Positions 1 through 8,645 of a stretch of DNA of 64,000 bases are shown piece by piece. The notes beneath the pieces were generated by a model. The model was not told the DNA's origin. It saw nothing but the letters and a program-made list of their open reading frames with translations, and ran no database searches. Made by a program: the position numbers and the translations under genes. How positions within the stretch are numbered: the stretch's first letter is position 1; each line of letters starts with the position of its first letter. Where the stretch lies: the NCBI GenBank assembly GCA_020435995.1, contig JAGQYO010000009.1, forward strand, positions 1 through 64,000. The letters are read 5' to 3'. This stretch comes from Flavobacteriales bacterium. GTDB taxonomy: Bacteria > Bacteroidota > Bacteroidia > Flavobacteriales_G > Salibacteraceae.

Positions 1-1193
1 TCCTGTTCTCCAATACCCGTGTTGTAATCCTTACAATCACATATTACATCGGTGTTGTAGACTAGGCCAAGGGAGTCAGTTTTCATTAGACCACTATTAT
101 AAGGCGCCCAATCTCTTGGAGATGCATAAATCAATATACCATTATCCCTGGTTGGTTGTGGAATACCGATGTCAAATTCTCCCACACTTAAGGAATACCT
201 ACATACTCTTTTTTTAATTCCGTGATGAGAATAAAAATTTAATCGTTGGTCGGTGAGATTCCAAGAAGAGTCAGTATGATTAGACACGAAAGAAAAGAGT
301 CCTCCATTGTGAAATACTAGTGATCCTGAAATAGAATTAAACTCACCCATTTCTCCTTCAAAATTCATTTTTTCTTGTAGGTCAAGTGTGTATTGTTTAA
401 GCAAATATCTAGCTGACCCAATCCTTCCTGTCATTGTACCCAAGAAAATTGAGTAATTATCTAATTGGAAGAATAGAATTTCTGGCAAAGGCATAATTTC
501 CCATGAAATTCCATCATTTTTGGAATATGCAATTGCATTTTGATCACCCAGTTTATTTGAAAACAAAATGTATTTACGAGATCCCGAAAATAAAATTTGC
601 CTAATCTGGCTCATACCAGCATCAACTACTAAACTGTCTCCAACCACTGTCCGTAATTGTATCGCCAGTTTTATCTGTCCCGAATCATTAATTTCTACCA
701 TATAATCACCTTCATCATATTTAGAATGGCTAGATAAAATCTTCATTCGACCATAATAGTCTGAATCATTAAATGGTTTTAATAAGCCTATAATTAAAGA
801 ATCTGCATGTTTCCAAATCAATCTTCCATCTTTTTGAAACCCGCAACTAAAATTGGCTCGTCCAAATGGCGAATCCCCTTTTCCTTCTAGGAACAATTCG
901 TTCATTAAACCTATTGAAGAATTAAATATTGATACATCATCAAACCCTAGCTTTGGGGAATATTCCCTCATAATTACTCCATTTTTATCGTAATACGAAA
1001 GTCGGAATTCAAGTTGACTTCCTTTATCCAAATTATGACCTTGTACAATATTTTGTTCAATATCTTCATGACCAAATAATCGAAACTTTTTGTTCTGGAA
1101 ATTTATCTGATCCGATTTAAAAAAAGTAGTGGACTGCCCTTGAGAATGAAAGACAATTGTTGTAAATAGTAAAAACGTAATGAGGCTCTTCAT
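1..1193 (-). CDS. Secreted propeller-like protein, C-terminus outside the window
   Basis: I translated this frame by hand: it runs without a stop for about 397 codons to the window edge, so the C-terminus is missing. It starts with a signal peptide (MKSLITFLLFTTIVFHSQGQ). Residues about 224-231 read SKNDGISW, which fits the Asp-box (BNR) motif SxDxGxxW of sialidase and sortilin-like beta-propellers. This is the only motif I can name; the rest is beta-rich, with many S, N and D. The ATG overlaps the stop of the upstream secreted-protein gene (ATGA), so the two are probably translationally coupled and made together. The DNA is AT-rich (rows of roughly 32-40% GC) compared with most of the window. 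A T9SS sorting domain is likely by analogy with its neighbour but lies outside what can be seen. Function unknown. Confidence 0.8.
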   Translation of the reverse strand, partial: MKSLITFLLFTTIVFHSQGQSTTFFKSDQINFQNKKFRLFGHEDIEQNIVQGHNLDKGSQLEFRLSYYDKNGVIMREYSPKLGFDDVSIFNSSIGLMNELFLEGKGDSPFGRANFSCGFQKDGRLIWKHADSLIIGLLKPFNDSDYYGRMKILSSHSKYDEGDYMVEINDSGQIKLAIQLRTVVGDSLVVDAGMSQIRQILFSGSRKYILFSNKLGDQNAIAYSKNDGISWEIMPLPEILFFQLDNYSIFLGTMTGRIGSARYLLKQYTLDLQEKMNFEGEMGEFNSISGSLVFHNGGLFSFVSNHTDSSWNLTDQRLNFYSHHGIKKRVCRYSLSVGEFDIGIPQPTRDNGILIYASPRDWAPYNSGLMKTDSLGLVYNTDVICDCKDYNTGIGEQ

Positions 1194-3946
1194 TTTAATA
1201 CCAACTTAATATTTTCGATTCCAACTGAACTTGTTAAGTGCACGTTATATATTCCCCTTGGATAGTCAGATAGGTCAACGCTTGTAAGCTTAGAAGTAGG
1301 AATGATTTTTCCAAGTATTTGACCATTTATATTTATAACTTTAATACTTAAAAGGATAGAATTTGACCTGATATTAACAAGTCCATTTGCTGGGTTTGGA
1401 TATACTTTAGTATTCATACCGGATTCTTGGTTATTATTCTCAGTAAGCTCTTTTTTATATTCGGGAGATTGAATGCTAGAAGGTGCTTCAATCAACACAC
1501 ATTCATGTAAGTCGGTTTTAGTAAATGACAACGTATCAAAACAAGAGTACTTGAACCAACCAAATCCGCTGAGAATTGTTGAATCGCTTGTTGTCATAAT
1601 TGAATCGTAAGCTACATTAACAAATTGGTATATAAATGTGTCTTCTATTGCCCAAAAATTGTTATTTGATATTAAGGGATCCCTAAAATACTGTCCTAGA
1701 TAATCTGTATCTGAATTATCACCACAACTTTTAGAACTACTGTAATAATATTCTCCTGAAAAAAGGGGAAAGAAGTATGTGAAACGATTGTTCTTTCCGA
1801 AATATGATTGTCTTTCATATCGCCATGTAACATGGGTAGTATCTGGATAAGTTGCTTCTAAAAAACTTCTACCCCAATGAATATTCCAGTATTTCTGATA
1901 ATTTACTAGAAATATTGCATTGGATTTTTGTTCAAGGGTTTTTGCTTTATCCTTACGGGCTAAAATATTTGTATCTCGATAATAGTTGAATGGAAGCGAA
2001 TCGTGCCAATTAAAGAATAATTTATCTAAATAATCATGAGTTGCTCTGAAATTGGCATCTTTAAATTTCTGACTATTTATTGTGTCAAGAAAATTATTAT
2101 GATCGTTAAAACTATTTGTAAAATGATCACTCATTAAAGCTACTGGTACAGGGTTATTGTCCGGGTTATACGATTTTGTATTTCCACTAAACGATCTTAA
2201 GTTCTGAGCATTCCAAAACTCATGTTCTAAAAGCAAGTAAGATATTTTACCAGCATGGTCAAAATTGTATCCACTCATCGAATCTGTGATATTATAAAGC
2301 CTACTTCCTTCAAACACGACATTTGAAATATCACTTGCTAATGAGCAGTGAATGCCTTTTCTTTTTGCTTTGCTCAGAAATTTATTTAGTATAATTTTAT
2401 AGTGCACCCCACCTCTGGAGGCGTTTGAATTAGTAGTTTCAAAAATCCAATTCAGACCGTAAAGTACAAGGAACTTTGATTCATTGTTTTCTGTAAATTG
2501 GATCAATGCGCTCTCTTTTGCGGTATCTCCTAAGATTCCAATTGTTGAATCAATATTTTTAGTATACCTTGTAGGGTTTGAAAGAACTATTCTTGAAACA
2601 AATTCATCAACAAAAAGTATCCTCTGAAGTGGACATGGTTGTTGCCAACTCTCTCCAAAATGTGTGAGGTAGCCGTTCTTATTGCCAGATGAGTTATGAA
2701 AAGCAACTCCACCTGCATTTATTCCCTTTGCAGCATGTATGGTGTTTGGAGTAGCACAGTTTCCAAAATCATCTTCATAGGTTCCTGTGGTTTCGGTCAT
2801 TATAGAATCTCCAATGGAGTCAATATGAATTACAAACACATCATATCCTCCTTCGCCCATGTTGTTGGTTGAACCAACCGCTATACTTCCAGATTCGTTG
2901 GCTACTATATCTCTTAAATATTCGTTTCCGCTGTTGTTTCTTTCGAAGGTAAATCCTGAAGAAAAATCCGCATTTACTTCTAAAACCAGCCCTCCCTTTT
3001 CGCCTCCTTCTTCGGTGGCTCCAGCTATCAAGTATCCTCCGTTCGGTTTTTCACTCAAACCATAACCGTAGCTCGATACTGCTTGGCTATAGTTGTGTGT
3101 GGCTTGTTGTACGCCACTTTGGTCAAACTCGTACAACACTGGCTTTGGTGTTCCTGATAAATCGTTGCACAATACAATCAGGTCTTCTGCTTGGTTTTGT
3201 ATCACTTTGTGGCTATAAATGTGGCCATTGGAGGTTCCAAAGAGGGTGCTGTCGCTGGCTGTGCCGCTGGTATCTATTTTTCTTAGTAGGCTTTGGCCAG
3301 TTGTTGAACTCAGGTAGGTGTTGCTTACCATCCAAAATTCATGGTTACCTATCGGCACTAGGTCCATTCCTACTTCGGCCTTTCCATTGTATTCATAAAT
3401 TTTATATCCCGCGGGCTGCCAATTGTTGTTTATATGCAGTACAAAACATTTGTCGCTTGCATCTATTTCATCAATGGAAGTATAGGTGGTTGAAATACGA
3501 CCCGTTACTACAAAGCCATCGTTGCCATCGGAAGCCATGGCTGTGGCAAGCACATCGGTTCCTCCATTGTGTGCCCAAGTTATTTCTTCTATCAGCTCAC
3601 CAATGCTGTCAATGAGCCAAAGGGCCGCCATTTTGTTGCCTACTTCATCATTTTGCCAACCACACATGGCTACTCCAAAATCGGTAGTGATAATATCAAT
3701 GGCTTCTTCGGAGGTATTTCCGCCATAGGCCTGTTCAAATATTTGCCCTCTTTCGGGATTCAAACCATAAAGCACTTCGGGAGCAGGATGTTGGGTTTGG
3801 GTGTTTTGTGATTTTCCTAGATATGGAAAAACGGTAAACATTATGCAAATAAGGTATAACGCTGGTTTGGTTGAGTAAAGAGGTGTGTGTGTGTGTGCTG
3901 GTCCGCTTAACGTTGATCGGGTTGGTTTAATTCGCCTTGTTTTCAT
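1190..3946 (-). CDS. Large secreted protein with T9SS sorting domain (mosaic)
   Basis: A 918-residue protein. Residues about 845-918 form a type A T9SS C-terminal domain (VYPNPANG, then PRGIYNVHL, ending KLVLK), so it should be exported by Sec, moved across the outer membrane by T9SS and anchored or released. The N-terminus is unusual: about 29 mostly polar residues precede the hydrophobic core LYLICIMFTVFPYLG. The inner ATG (codon 36) would cut that core, so I keep the upstream start. Residues about 55-435 have repeated strand-turn units typical of secreted propellers; residues about 440-840 are a different domain I do not recognise. Base composition changes at the domain border near position 2630: the 5' half is near 48-52% GC, the 3' half near 25-36%. 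A (GT)7 tract lies in the signal-peptide region. It overlaps the following secreted-protein gene by four bases. Confidence 0.85.
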   Translation of the reverse strand: MKTRRIKPTRSTLSGPAHTHTPLYSTKPALYLICIMFTVFPYLGKSQNTQTQHPAPEVLYGLNPERGQIFEQAYGGNTSEEAIDIITTDFGVAMCGWQNDEVGNKMAALWLIDSIGELIEEITWAHNGGTDVLATAMASDGNDGFVVTGRISTTYTSIDEIDASDKCFVLHINNNWQPAGYKIYEYNGKAEVGMDLVPIGNHEFWMVSNTYLSSTTGQSLLRKIDTSGTASDSTLFGTSNGHIYSHKVIQNQAEDLIVLCNDLSGTPKPVLYEFDQSGVQQATHNYSQAVSSYGYGLSEKPNGGYLIAGATEEGGEKGGLVLEVNADFSSGFTFERNNSGNEYLRDIVANESGSIAVGSTNNMGEGGYDVFVIHIDSIGDSIMTETTGTYEDDFGNCATPNTIHAAKGINAGGVAFHNSSGNKNGYLTHFGESWQQPCPLQRILFVDEFVSRIVLSNPTRYTKNIDSTIGILGDTAKESALIQFTENNESKFLVLYGLNWIFETTNSNASRGGVHYKIILNKFLSKAKRKGIHCSLASDISNVVFEGSRLYNITDSMSGYNFDHAGKISYLLLEHEFWNAQNLRSFSGNTKSYNPDNNPVPVALMSDHFTNSFNDHNNFLDTINSQKFKDANFRATHDYLDKLFFNWHDSLPFNYYRDTNILARKDKAKTLEQKSNAIFLVNYQKYWNIHWGRSFLEATYPDTTHVTWRYERQSYFGKNNRFTYFFPLFSGEYYYSSSKSCGDNSDTDYLGQYFRDPLISNNNFWAIEDTFIYQFVNVAYDSIMTTSDSTILSGFGWFKYSCFDTLSFTKTDLHECVLIEAPSSIQSPEYKKELTENNNQESGMNTKVYPNPANGLVNIRSNSILLSIKVININGQILGKIIPTSKLTSVDLSDYPRGIYNVHLTSSVGIENIKLVLK
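3883..3897. repeat. (GT)7 dinucleotide tract in a coding start region
   Basis: An uninterrupted GT run of 15 bases inside codons about 17-21 (Ala-His-Thr-His-Thr) of the T9SS cargo gene read on the minus strand. A gain or loss of one unit would shift the frame between the start codon and the hydrophobic core of the signal peptide. Confidence 0.75.
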
Positions 3947-4055
3947 GTGGAGTAGATTTTAAGTTTAAAGCATTAAAAGTAAGCTTTTTTGGAATGACGC
4001 AACGCCACAAAACCCGCCAAAAACAAGCTTTAATTAATTCGTGGTAAATCATTTT

Positions 4056-4063
4056 TAAATTTG
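4056..4063 (+). promoter_or_regulatory. -7 box of the DHFR-like gene
   Basis: TAAATTTG matches the Bacteroidota -7 consensus TAnnTTTG. It ends five bases before the ATG, so the transcript would be nearly leaderless. Confidence 0.5.
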
Positions 4064-4068
4064 ATAAC

Positions 4069-4605
4069 ATGAACAACAGAAAACTTATTTTATACATCAG
4101 CATGAGCGTTGATGGCTATTTGGCCACAGAGGATGATGGTTTGGATTGGCTCTCCCTGGTAGACCGCGAAGGAGAGGATTACAGTTACTTCAGTTTTGTA
4201 GAATCGGTTGATACTTACATTGTGGGAAGAAAAACCTATGAGGTGGTGATGAAGCTAACCAACGGCGTATTCGCTCAGGCCGATCAATTCAAGTGCTTTG
4301 TAATTACCTCACAAAAACGAGAAGATGAAAATGGGGTGACCTTTTATAATGGCGATCTGGAAGAATTGATTCTAAAACTGAAAAAAGAAAATGGAAAAAA
4401 CATCTATTGCGATGGAGGTGCGCAAGTCGTAAAAACCTTAATGGATAAAAACTTGATCGATGAGTACATCATTTCAGTGATTCCCACTTTCTTGGGCAGT
4501 GGTAAAAGGTTATTCGTGGGCGGAACACCACCCATTAATTTAAAACCCCTACCCAGCAAATACTATGAAAGCGGATTGGTTCAGCTTCACTATGAAAAGG
4601 CATAA
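4069..4605 (+). CDS. Dihydrofolate reductase family protein (RibD C-terminal fold)
   Basis: A 178-residue protein with the RibD_C/DHFR-like fold of the YyaP/YwjB group. It opens with KLILYISMSVDGYLA, the first strand with the conserved SxDGYxA turn. It has a central VGRKTYE nucleotide-contact motif and a late DGGAQVVKTLM helix, where true RibD and DHFR proteins bind the NADPH phosphate. Family members are NADPH-dependent reductases with mostly unknown substrates; it is not the housekeeping DHFR. It begins a same-strand run of small enzymes and has its own -7 box just before the start. Family assignment is firm, substrate unknown. Confidence 0.88.
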   Translation: MNNRKLILYISMSVDGYLATEDDGLDWLSLVDREGEDYSYFSFVESVDTYIVGRKTYEVVMKLTNGVFAQADQFKCFVITSQKREDENGVTFYNGDLEELILKLKKENGKNIYCDGGAQVVKTLMDKNLIDEYIISVIPTFLGSGKRLFVGGTPPINLKPLPSKYYESGLVQLHYEKA

Positions 4606-4644
4606 TTTGCTTACGTCCGTCCTGATTTTTACTTTGGTTTGCTT

Positions 4645-5073
4645 ATGATACCTATTATTGATCACATTCAGATTACGGTAAAAGACCTAGTCCAAGCCGA
4701 ACATTTCTATGACCAACTTATGCCCCTCTTGGGTTTTGATCTTGCTAAAAAATCCAAGGGAAAAGTGGATGTCCACGAATTTGAAGTGATTGAATACAGC
4801 CACCCCCTACTCATATTCGCCATCAATTCTCCAAGGTCCGTATTTAAAGATGAAACTCCGCATCGCAGAAGACCTGGAGCGCTGCATCATTTGGCTTTTA
4901 AAGCTACTTCCAAAAACGAAATCGACCTTCTTTTCCCTCAAATTGAAGCCATAGGTGCTCAAATAGTTCAACCGCCACAGCTATACCCACAACACGGCGA
5001 AAACTATTATGCCCTCTTTTTCAAGGACCTCGACGGCATCAAATACGAGATTGTGTTCGAGGAACGTAAGTAA
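4645..5073 (+). CDS. VOC (glyoxalase/dioxygenase) family protein
   Basis: A protein of about 142 residues with two beta-alpha-beta-beta-beta modules of the vicinal oxygen chelate fold. The likely metal ligands are visible: His in the opening IDHIQITV strand, His in LHHLAF at mid-length, and Glu in the closing KYEIVFEE strand. Together they could hold a divalent metal as in glyoxalase I, fosfomycin-resistance and dioxygenase relatives. I chose the ATG two codons inside the longest open frame, which would otherwise start at TTG. It follows the DHFR-like gene by 39 bases on the same strand. The substrate cannot be told from sequence. Confidence 0.85.
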   Translation: MIPIIDHIQITVKDLVQAEHFYDQLMPLLGFDLAKKSKGKVDVHEFEVIEYSHPLLIFAINSPRSVFKDETPHRRRPGALHHLAFKATSKNEIDLLFPQIEAIGAQIVQPPQLYPQHGENYYALFFKDLDGIKYEIVFEERK

Positions 5074-5134
5074 GCCGCTTATGCTTCTGCCAATTTCTTA
5101 TAATTTGGTCTTCCAAATTTTAAAAACATAGCTC

Positions 5135-5842
5135 ATGACGTTGAATGAAGTAATGCAGGAACTCGAATCTTATGGTGAAGAAAGCACCAAGAAAACGCTG
5201 ATGAAACATGGCGCCAAAGAGCCATTTTTTGGAGTGAGGGTTCAGGATCTTAAAAAGATTTTAAAAAAAACAAAGAAGGACCATAAACTTGCCTTACAAC
5301 TGTACCAAACAGGAAACTCAGATGCCATGTATTTGGCGGGCCTCATGGCCGACGAATCCAAAGTGACTAAGGCACAACTGCAAGACTGGGCTGGCAAAGC
5401 ATACTGGTACTACCTCAGTGAGTTTACGGTGCCTTGGTTGGCCGCAGAAACCCCCTACGCTATGGAATTAGCACTGGAATGGATCGAGTCAAAAGAAGAA
5501 CGTTTTGCTTCAGCAGGATGGGCCTTGCTGCTCTGCTACGCCAGCTATGCGCCAGATGAAGAAATAAACAAAGAGACATACAGCCAATTGCTCGATAGAG
5601 TTGAAAAAGAAATTCATTCGGCCCCAAACCGCGTGAGATATGCCATGAATGGATTTGTGATTTCGGTGGGTTCGTACATCCCTTCTCTCACCAAAAAGGC
5701 TCAATCCGTTGCTTCAAAAATTGGAAAAGTTAATGTTGAAATGGGTGGTACGGCCTGTAAAGTTCCGTTGGCCACAGATTACATTCAAAAAGTAATCGAT
5801 AGAGATCGGGTGGGTCAAAAACGAAAGACTTCAAGGTGTTGA
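5135..5842 (+). CDS. DNA alkylation repair (AlkD-like HEAT repeat) protein, active-site variant
   Basis: A 235-residue all-helical protein of the DNA_alkylation/AlkD superfamily, recognisable from FFGVRVQDLKKILKK near the N-terminus and the GNSDAMYLAGLMAD helix. AlkD is a HEAT-like glycosylase that removes positively charged N3/N7-alkylated purines. The Trp-Asp-Arg catalytic set of AlkD, clearly present in the second paralogue of this window (start 31883), is not evident: the matching helix reads YWYYLSEFTVPWLA and the later Arg position lies in WALLLCYASY. So it may bind DNA or another ligand without glycosylase activity, or use a different mechanism. The C-terminal tail is basic (DRVGQKRKTSRC). 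It sits between VOC and GNAT genes. Confidence 0.8.
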   Translation: MTLNEVMQELESYGEESTKKTLMKHGAKEPFFGVRVQDLKKILKKTKKDHKLALQLYQTGNSDAMYLAGLMADESKVTKAQLQDWAGKAYWYYLSEFTVPWLAAETPYAMELALEWIESKEERFASAGWALLLCYASYAPDEEINKETYSQLLDRVEKEIHSAPNRVRYAMNGFVISVGSYIPSLTKKAQSVASKIGKVNVEMGGTACKVPLATDYIQKVIDRDRVGQKRKTSRC

Positions 5843-5861
5843 TTTAAAAGTAATTCCTCCA

Positions 5862-6377
5862 ATGCACAAAATCAGATCTGCGTTTATTCATGATGCGTTT
5901 CACCTAGCTGCTCTTGGACGAACTACTTTCTACGAAGGTCATTCCTCTAGCGCTTCGGCATCCGAAATGGAGAGTTTCCTGAATATGAAGTTCGACTTAG
6001 AAAATGTAAAAAATGAGTTAGCAGACATAAAAAACCACTACTATTTGATTTCTTGGAATGAAAAATTGGTCGGCTATTCTAAAATCATTTTGAATCAATC
6101 AAATCCATGCGTAGCTAATGAACCAATTGCAAAACTGGAACGGCTCTATATTCTTGCCGAGTATTATGATAAAAAGCTTGGATGGGAATTGCTCTCTCAC
6201 GCGATAGATTTTGCCAAAATGAACAACCAAAAAGGCTTGTGGCTCATGGTTTGGGAAAAGAACGAGCGAGCTATTAGGTTCTATAAAAAAGCCACATTCG
6301 CCAAAGTGGGAGAGACTGAATTTCGATTCTCACCCACTCACGCCAATCCCAATTATTGGATGTATCTGGAATTTTAA
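5862..6377 (+). CDS. GNAT family N-acetyltransferase
   Basis: A 171-residue protein with the GNAT fold. The acetyl-CoA binding strand-helix is seen around LERLYILAEYYDKKLGWELL, where the usual R/QxxGxG/A loop is relaxed (YDKKLG). It is followed by the typical WLMVWEKNERAIRFYKK segment and a closing FRF strand. It probably transfers an acetyl group to a small-molecule or protein amine; the substrate is unknown. It follows the AlkD-like gene by 19 bases and ends overlapping the convergent symporter gene by four bases, so no separate terminator fits between them. Confidence 0.85.
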   Translation: MHKIRSAFIHDAFHLAALGRTTFYEGHSSSASASEMESFLNMKFDLENVKNELADIKNHYYLISWNEKLVGYSKIILNQSNPCVANEPIAKLERLYILAEYYDKKLGWELLSHAIDFAKMNNQKGLWLMVWEKNERAIRFYKKATFAKVGETEFRFSPTHANPNYWMYLEF

Positions 6378-7831
6378 ATCACATCTTTTTTTCGGATAAA
6401 AGTCAACCCGAGGTAGGTCAACATGCCATTGAGAATCAGTAATTCGAACCCCAATTGATAGCCATTGAACCATGATGCGGAATTTGATTTAACCACAAAA
6501 CAAATGATTGGCGCTAAAATACAAACGAGCGGAACCCATTTATCCATTACTTTTTGATTTCCAAACAAGCCGAAACTGTATAAGCCTAACAATGGTCCAT
6601 AGGTATATCCAGCTGCCACAAATACTTCTTTGATCACTGATTCGTTGTTCAGGCTTTTGAAAACCACAATAACCACCAACAACAAGACTGAAAATCCAAC
6701 ATGAACGATTTTTCGCAGTTTTTCAGGGTTGTCAATTTTATTTCGATCAAATCCCAATACATCAATACAAAAACTTGTGGTAAGGGCAGTGAGGGCTGAA
6801 TCGGCAGACGAATAGGCCGCTGCTATTAACCCCAACACGAACATGAGCCCGACAACGGGTCCTAAATACCCTTCCACGGCCAGCATCGGATAGAGATAAT
6901 CCGCGTTTTCTGGAGAAGCAATTCCGTTGGCCTCAATAAATAGATAAAGCAAAGCTCCAAGCGACAAAAACAGCAAATTGACAAAAACCAAGGTGATGCT
7001 AAACCAGAACATGTTTTTTTGGGCTTCGCCTATATTCTTACAACTCAGGTTTTTTTGCATCATGTCTTGATCTAATCCTGTCATGGCGATGGAGATAAAC
7101 GCACCCGCTAAAAACTGCTTTAAAAAGAACTTGCTATCGCGCCAATCATCGAAAAAGAAAATCTGAGAATAATCAGACTGATCGATGGCTTTTACCATTT
7201 CGGTTGGCCCCCACCCCATTTGAGAAGCAATAGAATAAATGGTAATGCCTACGGCCAAGAGCATAAATAGCGTTTGGAAAGTATCTGTCCAAATGATGGT
7301 TTTGATCCCGCCTTTGAAAGTATATAACCAAATAAGCAAAATGGTGAGAAATACGGTCAAAACGAACGGCACTTGCATTCCTAATCTATCGAACACCGCC
7401 AATTGAAACACCAAAGCCACCAAATACAACCGAAACGCGGCGCCAATAGTTCGACTGAGCAGGAAGAAAATTGTTCCCGTTTTGTAACTATACATACCAA
7501 AGCGCTCATGCAAATAGGTATAGATTGAAGTGAGGTTGAGGCGATAATACAGGGGCATAAGAATTGTTCCGATAACAAGGTAACCAGCCAAATAGCCTAG
7601 CACCATTTGCATGTAGGAAAACTCACTTTTTGCGACCCAGCCCGGCACCGAAATAAAGGTAACACCACTCAATGATGCGCCTATCATTCCAAAAGCTACA
7701 ATGTACCAAGGAGACTGCTTGTTTCCAGTAAAAAAACTTGTGCTGTCCGCCTTTTGGGCAGTGAGAAACGAAATTAGAATCAGAATTCCGAAATAGCCAA
7801 TTACGCTGGCCACAATTAAAAGAGGCGTCAT
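6374..7831 (-). CDS. Sodium:solute symporter (SSS family)
   Basis: A 485-residue inner-membrane protein with about 13 hydrophobic segments, close to the size of SSS-family members. Family landmarks are the early IGASLSGVTFISVPGW segment (TM1-TM2, with the unwound helix of the LeuT fold), a middle FKGGIKTIIWTDTFQ stretch and AAAYSSADSALTALTTSFCID, which matches the conserved TM8 region carrying the Na2-site Ser residues. It imports a solute with Na+; candidates include sialic acids, sugars, pantothenate or proline, and sequence alone does not decide. Its ATG lies five bases after a -7-like box on the minus strand. Confidence 0.9.
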   Translation of the reverse strand: MTPLLIVASVIGYFGILILISFLTAQKADSTSFFTGNKQSPWYIVAFGMIGASLSGVTFISVPGWVAKSEFSYMQMVLGYLAGYLVIGTILMPLYYRLNLTSIYTYLHERFGMYSYKTGTIFFLLSRTIGAAFRLYLVALVFQLAVFDRLGMQVPFVLTVFLTILLIWLYTFKGGIKTIIWTDTFQTLFMLLAVGITIYSIASQMGWGPTEMVKAIDQSDYSQIFFFDDWRDSKFFLKQFLAGAFISIAMTGLDQDMMQKNLSCKNIGEAQKNMFWFSITLVFVNLLFLSLGALLYLFIEANGIASPENADYLYPMLAVEGYLGPVVGLMFVLGLIAAAYSSADSALTALTTSFCIDVLGFDRNKIDNPEKLRKIVHVGFSVLLLVVIVVFKSLNNESVIKEVFVAAGYTYGPLLGLYSFGLFGNQKVMDKWVPLVCILAPIICFVVKSNSASWFNGYQLGFELLILNGMLTYLGLTFIRKKDVI

Positions 7832-7836
7832 GGAGG

Positions 7837-7844
7837 CAAAGGAA
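7837..7844 (-). promoter_or_regulatory. -7-like box of the symporter gene
   Basis: TTCCTTTG on the minus strand (one deviation from TAnnTTTG), five bases before the ATG. Predicts a very short or absent 5' leader. Confidence 0.35.
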
Positions 7845-7910
7845 TTGTTTTGAAGTGAGTTGATATGAGGAGTGGCAGAATTTCATTCACAGAGGGTGGT
7901 TGATGGGATT

Positions 7911-7948
7911 GTGGATGTTGGATGTTGGATTTTAGATGCCTGCCCGAC
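7911..7948. repeat. TTGGAT-rich interspersed repeat, copy 1
   Basis: Short tandem TTGGAT units run into a GCCTGCCCGAC core. The same arrangement occurs between the two helicase genes (16589-16620). Both copies are intergenic and lie near predicted promoters. Confidence 0.55.
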
Positions 7949-8014
7949 GGTAGAGCGTGGTTGGATGTTTAATCGAAAAATGCATAACTCAAATTTCATC
8001 ATCAAACATTGATT

Positions 8015-8022
8015 TAATTTTG
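8015..8022 (+). promoter_or_regulatory. -7 box of recR, leaderless spacing
   Basis: TAATTTTG fits TAnnTTTG exactly and ends four bases before the GTG start of recR, placing the expected transcription start at or next to the start codon. Confidence 0.55.
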
Positions 8023-8026
8023 CCCC

Positions 8027-8644
8027 GTGGAAATCCCTTCAAAACATCTTCAACAAGCGGTAGACGCCATCAACACCCTGCCTGGCATTGGAAAGAAAAC
8101 AGCTCTAAGGCTTGCGCTTAATTTATTGCGGAGAAAACCCGAAGAAGTACAGCATTTTGCGCAATCGATTGCTGATATGAAGGAGCATGTAAAATTTTGT
8201 TCTCAATGCGGTAATTTATCGGACGGTGACTTATGCGCTATATGTATTCATCCCAAACGAGACCAGAGTTTGATTTGTGTGGTGGAAGATATCCGCGATG
8301 TTCTTGCCATTGAGTCCACCCAACAATACCGAGGTTTGTACCATGTGCTTGGTGGAATTATTAGTCCAATGGACGGCATTGGCCCCAGTAATTTGAATAT
8401 GGCTTCGCTGGTCGACCGATGTGCGAATGAAGATATAAAAGAAGTGATTTTAGCACTTAACTCCACCATGGAGGGTGACACCACCAGCTTTTACATTTTT
8501 AGAAAACTCAGTGGCCTGGAGGTCACCATTTCTACGCTTGCAAGAGGTGTAAGTATTGGCGACGAAATTCAATATGCCGACGAGATCACCCTTGGTAGAA
8601 GTTTAATGCACCGTACGCCTTTTGAGCAAACCATGAGCCGATAG
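8027..8644 (+). CDS. recR: Recombination protein RecR
   Basis: A 205-residue RecR, of normal length. An N-terminal helix-hairpin-helix (INTLPGIGKKTALRLA, residues 15-30) is followed by the C4 zinc finger with Cys58, Cys61, Cys70 and Cys73. A Toprim domain from about residue 81 carries VVEDIRDV, and a Walker-B-like LALNSTMEGDTT segment follows. RecR works with RecF/RecO to load RecA on gapped single-stranded DNA coated by SSB. The start is GTG; there is no ATG nearby and the frame matches the family N-terminus. The GTG follows a -7 box by only four bases. A glycosyltransferase gene begins one base after its stop, so they are probably co-transcribed. Confidence 0.97.
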   Translation: MEIPSKHLQQAVDAINTLPGIGKKTALRLALNLLRRKPEEVQHFAQSIADMKEHVKFCSQCGNLSDGDLCAICIHPKRDQSLICVVEDIRDVLAIESTQQYRGLYHVLGGIISPMDGIGPSNLNMASLVDRCANEDIKEVILALNSTMEGDTTSFYIFRKLSGLEVTISTLARGVSIGDEIQYADEITLGRSLMHRTPFEQTMSR

Positions 8645-8645
8645 C

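Noticed and set aside
3097-3615. A 172-codon open frame on the plus strand.
   Set aside because: Antisense to the T9SS gene, rich in Cys, Trp and Leu as expected for a shadow frame, with no motif.
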